The translations under genes and the position numbers were made by a program. Shown in pieces: positions 58,285 through 64,000 of a stretch of DNA of 64,000 bases. This DNA comes from Neospora caninum Liverpool (taxonomy: Eukaryota > Apicomplexa > Conoidasida > Eucoccidiorida > Sarcocystidae), in contig NC_018398.1 in the NCBI RefSeq assembly GCF_000208865.1, positions 1,984,001 to 2,048,000 of the forward strand, in the 5' to 3' direction. The notes under the pieces are model-generated. The model worked only from the letters and a program-made list of their open reading frames with translations, did not search any database and was not told the DNA's origin. Within the stretch, counting starts at the first letter, position 1. Each line of letters begins with the position of its first letter.

Positions 58285-60462
58285 GGACGTAGGGATACAA
58301 CAACCCCGGACGCGGACTCATACATCTATATCGTGGGTAGTTGCACTCGGTCGGTGCACAGAAACCTGTTTGACAACTCACCTGCGCAATGGCCAGAAGC
58401 AGAGCATGTTGGTTGTAGTAGACTTGTAACCTGCTGTATTTGAGTTCTCGAGTGCGTGTGTTCTTCATGATGCGCGTGTGCTGTCCCGTATACAGGACGA
58501 CGCCGTACGCCCACGCGGTGTTTCGCACGGTGGAGCCTCTCCACAGAAACTGAGAGATGTCAACAGAGAACCTTTGAGGCGAAGGCGGACGCATGGTCTC
58601 TGCCCGGGGCACCGCCAGAGCAGAGCGGCTGACTGCCGCAGGAGCCGCTTTTTTGCATCCCAGAGAATTGGATGACTGTCTCGACAGCAGCCCCGACAGA
58701 GACACGTTGAGCGTCCTGGTCGGATGGAGAAGCGACATTTTGCCTCCGCCGCCCCTCACCTCTTCCTTCTTCTCAGCCTCGAGTTCTTCCCCCGCGGGGT
58801 CCTCCCAGTCGACGCCTTGCGTGTAGCGACGAGACGCGTGAGCGGGAGAGAGTCCAGTCTTCCCTTCTACCGACTTGGATGGCCATCGTGGAGTCTGCGA
58901 ATTCGCCCGAACTGACCCCGCTGCGCTTCCGCCTGGCGTCGCCGACTGCGGAGTCGCCGACTGCGGAGTCGCCGCCCGCGGACTCAGCCGGGTGTTGCCC
59001 GTGTGCAGATGCGCCAAGCTCGCGCGTCCCCAGCTGAGCACCGACTGCCGGCCGTGCACGCTCGTTGGCGGATTCAGAGTCACCACGCCCGAGAACTTGT
59101 ACAACTCTGCGGACGGCGGCTCGTAGCTGATTTCCACTGCGAAAAAAGAGGACACGCAGAGAACTCCTCTACCGAGTTTGATGCACATCGTTTGCCCCAC
59201 GGCACCGGAAAGACGTGGAGACGTGCCGGCCTAGGCAGCAAGAACGAAAGGAGCGGCACGCACCCCCCGCGGAGACACACACGAGGAACAGGAGACAAAG
59301 ATAGAACAGCGCAGTGCAAAGGGAGCAAAACAAGTGCAGGAACGTGCAGAAAAAAACAAACGGAGAACGTCACAGCCTAGTCCCAGGAACGGAACGCGAA
59401 AACCAAGAACACGTACACGAGGGGAACGAGCGACGAACAGCCCCTGCCGCTTGCTTTTCTCTGTGGGAGGTGCCGTCCACTCCAGAAAAGCGTTAGAACC
59501 CCCTGCAAATCAAAGAAGGTGGACTAAGGGGATCACTGGGCCCTATTGTTGTGCTTGGGCAGCGTCCACTGTCGTTCGCATACAGTCTATGCCCTCACGC
59601 CTCGCTTGTGCAGGCGCACGGCGCGAGCGTCTGAGCCCCCTTGCTCCCGCTTTGTTCTTGCGCACACAGACTGCGCCGGCTTACGTGAGAGGACGGAGGC
59701 ATCGTGGTCTTTGCGAACCATGTCGGCTATTTCGGGGATGCACATTTTGTGTTTCAGGTTTGTTTCTCCGTCCAATTGCACCGTCTCAACGTACGCGACG
59801 CCGTACTCATCCGCGCAGTTGAGCAGCAGGATATCCGCCGGCACGGCCTCGTCGCACTGGAGCTTGACGATGTTTCCCGGTCGCAGATGTTTCCAAGGCA
59901 CGAGGTCGACTTCGCCCGAGGCATTCACGACTCGGCAGAGGCGGTTGTTTTCTTCTTGGTCGGCTCGAGTGCGCTTCACGTTTTCGTACGCGTCCTTCGC
60001 CGCCGTGATCACCATCACCAAGGTGAGCGGAAAGAGGAAGGTGGGGAGGCCGTCCGAGTCGGAGATCTGCGGAACCATTTGCATGACAGCCATGACGAGG
60101 AAGTAAAAGTTTGCGGGCTGACTGATTTGGGACCAGAGGTTCTTCGGCAAGAAGTTCCACCAGGTGTACTGCGTCGTCCGAATCACGTTTGTCCATTTCG
60201 CCACGTGGAAGTGCGAGTTCCCCGGCGACTCCGGCTGAGCCGAACTGGGGGTGTGCGTGCGTACACACAACGTCCCGACATGTTTCTGGAGGGCTTCTTC
60301 CTCGTCGCCCTGTCGCTTCTGCCCCTTCGCTTTGAAGCAGGGACGCAGGCACGGCAGACACCGCGGAAGGAAGCGGACAACCGCGGAACGCGAGGGGAGG
60401 ACTGACCACAGCCACTCCATCCCCCAGAAGCAGAGGGGACAGATGTCCCCCCAGAGCCCCAT
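46407..60462 (-). CDS. P4-type ATPase, phospholipid flippase
   Basis: Integral membrane ATPase that moves aminophospholipids to the cytosolic leaflet, normally with a CDC50 partner. Seventeen exons, right to left: 60462-59685, 59136-58382, 57975-57850, 57676-57386, 57126-56884, 56515-55123, 54633-53550, 53072-52814, 52422-52202, 51824-51702, 51253-50609, 50167-49865, 49250-48970, 48370-48177, 47827-47585, 47239-47084 and 46838-46407. All phases agree, giving 2,508 residues. Motifs in order: YTWWNFLPKNLWSQ (100), DGET (231-234), PITL in M4 where most P4 members have PISL, phospho-acceptor Asp 620 in DKTGTLT, SPDEL (about 1305), KGAD (1465), TGDK (1580), GDGAND (2036), then M5-M10 in exons 13-15. 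Ordinary P4 ATPases have about 1,100-1,300 residues. The excess sits in disordered insertions at about 285-440, 750-1290, 1345-1430 and 1645-1970, plus the C-terminal tail. The start has a good context (AAGATGG). I cannot say which flippase paralogue it is. Confidence 0.95.
47328..47396. repeat. 23-bp tandem repeat, three perfect copies
   Basis: The 23-base unit starting ATCCCGTCAGATTCGACACC occurs three times head to tail with no mismatch. It lies in the flippase intron between exons 47827-47585 and 47239-47084. Confidence 0.95.
53152..53240. repeat. degenerate (ATCT)n tetranucleotide tract
   Basis: A run of imperfect TATC/ATCT tetramers in the flippase intron between exons 54633-53550 and 53072-52814. 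It lies just upstream, in the direction of transcription, of the acceptor for the exon carrying TGDK. Confidence 0.85.
56752..56797. repeat. (AT)n microsatellite in flippase intron, longest in window
   Basis: A pure AT run of about 46 bases in the intron between exons 57126-56884 and 56515-55123. Confidence 0.92.
58259..58284. repeat. (AT)n microsatellite in flippase intron
   Basis: An AT run in the intron following the 59136-58382 exon, about 100 bases from its donor. Confidence 0.88.
58938..58982 (-). repeat. in-frame 15-bp coding repeat (SATPQ)
   Basis: Three copies of a 15-base unit, two perfect and one diverged, lie inside flippase exon 2. They encode SATPQSATPQSATPGG on the minus strand. 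They sit in the first large disordered insertion of the actuator region. Confidence 0.9.
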
Positions 60463-62846
60463 CTTGGTTGCGGGGAAACGCGGACACCAGCGAGAAGAGC
60501 GCGAAAAAAACAAGCAGGATGGGCGGCGCGCAGAACGACTTCGGCATTCTCCTCCGGACCGAAAAAACACGGGACACGCGGCAGTCACACGCGTGAGAGT
60601 GCCCGAGAGAGAAGGAGAGCACGGAAACAGGGGTGGCGGAAGAAAGGAGAGAGAGATACGATGGGGACAAAAACAGACGGCTGCGAGGACGCAGAGGAGG
60701 CGGACGGGCGCAGTTGGACGAGACTGCGAGGACGGGCCGGGAGCAAGAAAGAAGATCCAGGTGAAAAGGGGAAGGAAAAAGGCACGTGGAGGTCGACGAC
60801 CGTCTCCACAAGCAAACATCCATGACCCTCGTTACTGGGCCCTTTTTGCCCCTCCCCAACGCCTCTCCGGCGAACCTCGCAGGTCGCCAAAGCCCTTTGG
60901 CGCCAGAAAAAACGTCAGACTAAAAGAAAACGAACTTTCCACGGTCGAACACGTGTCCTCGTGGCGAACGCAATCTAACGTCGTCGCGCGTTCTACAGAA
61001 AAACGCACTGCTGACGGGCGGTAGGGGCGACGAGGAATAAGAACAGGACGGATGGTTCTTGTCCCGTTGACGCGCCCCTGGACATCTAGCAGCTCGTTCT
61101 TTCCTTCTCCTTCATCCCCTGAATTTCTCTATGAAAACGCGTCTGGAAGCTACGTTTTCACGCCCGCCGAGATGGCGCTTCGGACAAGCGTGAGGCCAGC
61201 GCACTCACACCGTCCTGAGGGAAGAAAACTCCCGGAAGACCAAAGCACAGGGCGGGGGACAATAGGCGAAAGCCACAGCGGAGGCACATACGAGGAAAAT
61301 TCGGACATATAAAGCCGCATGAACCGTCTAAGGCAGAGAGGGGGGCGAGAGGCACAGCCGGCGATACGAGACAACGCCCCAGACGGAGGGCGGTGTTGCC
61401 GGTATCAGAAGTCCTCCGGATGCACAGCAGTCGCATAGACTCTAAAAGGTCGGGGAAAACCAGATAATTCTGGAGGCTTTGTGGGAGGGGGAAAGATCTC
61501 CGTCGAAATTCCGACGAGAAAAAATGGGCAAGGGCAGGCGGCAAACCGAGAATGTGCAGCCGTCTACCGTGCCGGGTTTTCCGGAAACGGGTCTATCTTG
61601 CAGTGGGACTCGACACCGAGTGCTGTCGCGACACTCGAAGCTTTCACCCGGAAAGATCAGGAAAGCTGTCGAAAGGGGAAAACAAATAAGGGCGTCATCA
61701 CGTCCGATTTCCGCGGTTTTGCTGGCCTCACGTGCACTCACATGCGTTTTTGACGAGGCCGGGCAAGACGCATTACGCGGTTCGGGCGAGAAACTCAAAG
61801 ACGCCAGCTTCTGTCTTGTGACACAGAAGAAACTAACGGAGGTTTCCGAAAATTAACCCTAACATTAAAAGAGCCAGCGTTTGTCCTGTTGCTCCGTTCG
61901 ACGAAGTGAGTTTGTCCATCAGTCCCCGATGCACAGAAATTAGGAAATCAGGACGGAGACGGAGGTACCACAACTCGGCCGGGGAACATAAAGAGACGAT
62001 GAGGGCTCATGTACGAATACGAACAAAAGAAGACGAAACCCGTCAACTACGCAGACGGAGAAAAGGTACACCACCTAAGGAGAAGGCAAAATATGGGCGG
62101 CGCGCCGCCGGGTATCGAGAGACGGTTGTGCGTGCAGTCGGCGCACATCTGAATCCCACTGCGAAGCCATCTGTCCCTTGTGCACTCGCTTGCACATTGC
62201 ATGATGAGAGCTGGAGGGCGAGAAGGAAACATACGGTGTCCTCCGGTAGCGAGGAAGGGGGGAACGTGAAGAGGGGGAACAGGAATCCACAAACAGTGAG
62301 ACTCTCGCCAGAAAAAAGATAACGGAGAAAACCCAGTCCAGAACGGAACGCCTGCCGCACCTATACAAGGCGGGCGCACGCCAACCGACTGCATGGCGGG
62401 ACGCCATTTCTTGCCGTCAGTCAACGGTTTGACACAGTCCGCAGTTTTTCTCGTTGAATGTGGTTATTTCATCACAACAGATCTCCTGCTTCACTTTACA
62501 GTTCGGTGCTTTGAAAAGGAAGTAGATTCTCTGGCCACGTGTCTCCTGCTCATCGGGCAGGAGTGGTCAACAGGGGGGAGGCTGGCTGCTTCGGAGGCGC
62601 TCTACCTGCCTATACCAGCCGTGACGTCGTCCATTTGCGTCGAGACCCTGCCGCGCAGAAACAAATCGCAAAACACGGGTATCAATCGGTTCGCGACCTC
62701 AGTGTTGAGTAAAAGAGCCCAATAGCACTCTCCTATTGCAGTGTGCCGGTGGTGAGAGAAGGAAAGACTTGAATTTGTCCATCGATCAGTATCTCACGCT
62801 ACATCGACAGCAGAGCCCAGGCATGAAACGAGTGCCTGAGCCGCGT

Positions 62847-62867
62847 CTAGCATGTGCGACATGCTAG
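62847..62867. repeat. perfect inverted repeat (9-bp arms, 3-nt loop)
   Basis: CTAGCATGT and ACATGCTAG flank a GCG loop, giving a perfect 9-bp hairpin about 2.4 kb upstream of the flippase start codon. No T-run follows, so nothing suggests a terminator. It could be a dimeric protein binding site or chance. Confidence 0.6.
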
Positions 62868-63582
62868 CTCGATCCGACCAAACACACATACACGACGAAA
62901 GAAGCGACATATCAATATCAAAGCATGGCGGGAATGTACCCAATGTCATTCGGCATCACGGGGAAATTCCCAGCCTCAGCGCCGGCTCCCGCGGCTGTCT
63001 AAGCCGCCTCCGACGCGCATGGTTTCAACGTAGGAATGAGACACCCCACACTTGACGAGGATAAACGCCTAACTTCGATTCTTCACTGCATTACTTCCGA
63101 CGGTTGGCAATCGGGGTGTCGACTAGAAGCTCCTTTTAATGACACGGTGCGCTCCGTTATGTTGGCGGCAGCTTCGCCCAAAACGCTGTTAATTCCGTAT
63201 TACCCATCGCACGTCAACAGTCTAGCAGCGCAAGCAATACTTGGAGTCCTTTTCAATTTTTACGTCAGCAGCGTATACGGAATGTGGAATGAGGTCCTTT
63301 GGTGAGAAAAACGTGGCACCAGATTGACTCTCAGTCAGAGTGGATTGCCTGCTGCAAAGTGATGCTGACACCACAAGGGAATTTGCTGAGATGCCCGGTT
63401 CCACCTCTTGTTTCATTACCCCATGTTTCTAGACAGCCGAGGTTAGCCGCCTGGTCCCCATCAGAAGGTTTTCCTGAAGGCCTCGCGACACAGGGTGGAT
63501 GCCCTATAGTGCTTCTTCCATTTCGAGATTTCAACCGTTTTCGTGGGGAGCTAGCAACGGTAAAACAACGGGGAACAACCGG

Positions 63583-63618
63583 TGCAGCGTTGTATAAAAA
63601 TGCAGCGTTGTATAAAAA
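63583..63618. repeat. 18-bp direct tandem duplication
   Basis: TGCAGCGTTGTATAAAAA occurs twice in direct succession without mismatch. Each copy contains a TATAAAA box-like string, but no gene starts nearby that I can support. Confidence 0.85.
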
Positions 63619-64000
63619 AGTGGTGGGAGCAGAAAGTTAGTGTATGCCAAGCCGCACCGGAATTCGGCTAGACCACCAGCGAGCAACGGGTGTTGCAAGG
63701 GAACCGGTCAGATAAGAGGGACTGAGGTCGTGACTGACCGAGCAAGATTTGTTATGAAGATGCTTCGAGAAAGATATCCAAATGGAATGTTAGCGAGTAG
63801 CTGTTGGCCTGCAGGCTCATCGGGAGCTGAGGAAACTATACTCGTCGTGCGGGGGGGAGGAGCAACATGCATGTATGTCGAAAGAAACTGAGATACAGGG
63901 GTGTATTTCAACCGCTGTGAGCTTCTCTGCCGTTGCCGCACTCTGAAGAAAGCCAGCCAGCGTAGCATGCCGCCGTTTCCCGGTGCTTGCTTCGCACCAG

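Larger units (their letters stand above)
60463..64000. other. upstream flank of the flippase gene, no gene called
   Basis: The first several hundred bases are pyrimidine-rich when read on the minus strand and are probably the long flippase 5' leader and promoter. The flippase frame stays open for 119 further codons to 60819, without P4 homology. Beyond about 61900 only frames of 60-140 codons occur (for example plus 61906-62322 and 62393-62725), with no homology I recognise. A short perfect hairpin and an 18-bp duplication are listed separately. Confidence 0.45.

Noticed and set aside
60463..60819. N-terminal extension of the flippase by 119 residues from an upstream in-frame ATG
   Set aside because: The extension is low-complexity Ser/Pro/Phe/Arg from a pyrimidine-rich leader with no P4 similarity. 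The ATG at 60462 has a better context and gives a normal distance to the first conserved motif.

Overview
The window is nuclear DNA of a coccidian apicomplexan, most likely Toxoplasma gondii or a very close relative such as Hammondia. The reasons are: intron-rich genes with GT..AG junctions; GC-rich exons separated by (AT)n microsatellites; microneme adhesins of the MIC8 type; and very long inserted loops in otherwise conserved enzymes. From memory only, not checked here, MIC8 and a P4-type flippase lie close together on T. gondii chromosome XII, which fits this layout.

Layout, left to right. (1) The terminal exon of an unrecognised plus-strand gene (661-856). (2) A divergent pair: 40S ribosomal protein S8 on the minus strand (3330-6944, 4 exons) and the spindle-checkpoint WD40 protein BUB3 on the plus strand (8535-12941, about 10 exons), sharing a 1.6 kb intergenic region with two GCATGC-type elements. 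(3) A poorly resolved stretch (12942-19318) with one plausible small two-exon gene on the minus strand. (4) A tandem cluster of three intronless plus-strand EGF-type microneme adhesin genes: a MIC8-like protein with a chitin-binding-like domain and 5 EGF domains, a small protein with 4 EGF domains only, and MIC8 itself with the chitin-binding-like domain and 10 EGF domains. (5) A 12-exon minus-strand gene (31937-42816) for a 1,917-residue S9B prolyl oligopeptidase / dipeptidyl peptidase with an intact Ser-Asp-His triad. (6) A 17-exon minus-strand gene (46407-60462) for a 2,508-residue P4-type phospholipid flippase. (7) An upstream flank to 64000 with no gene I can support.

The exon models of RPS8, the peptidase and the flippase were built by hand from splice consensus and protein homology. 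In each, all intron phases agree and the summed coding length is a multiple of three. BUB3 has one junction (exon 7 to exon 8) that I could not fix.

Functionally, the RPS8/BUB3 pair is housekeeping. The adhesin cluster supplies type I membrane proteins for the apical micronemes. The flippase should move phospholipids to the cytosolic leaflet of a membrane, a process linked to regulated secretion in this group. The peptidase is predicted to remove N-terminal dipeptides. No operon logic applies, since each gene has its own promoter. I found no tRNA, rRNA, CRISPR, transposon or viral sequence.
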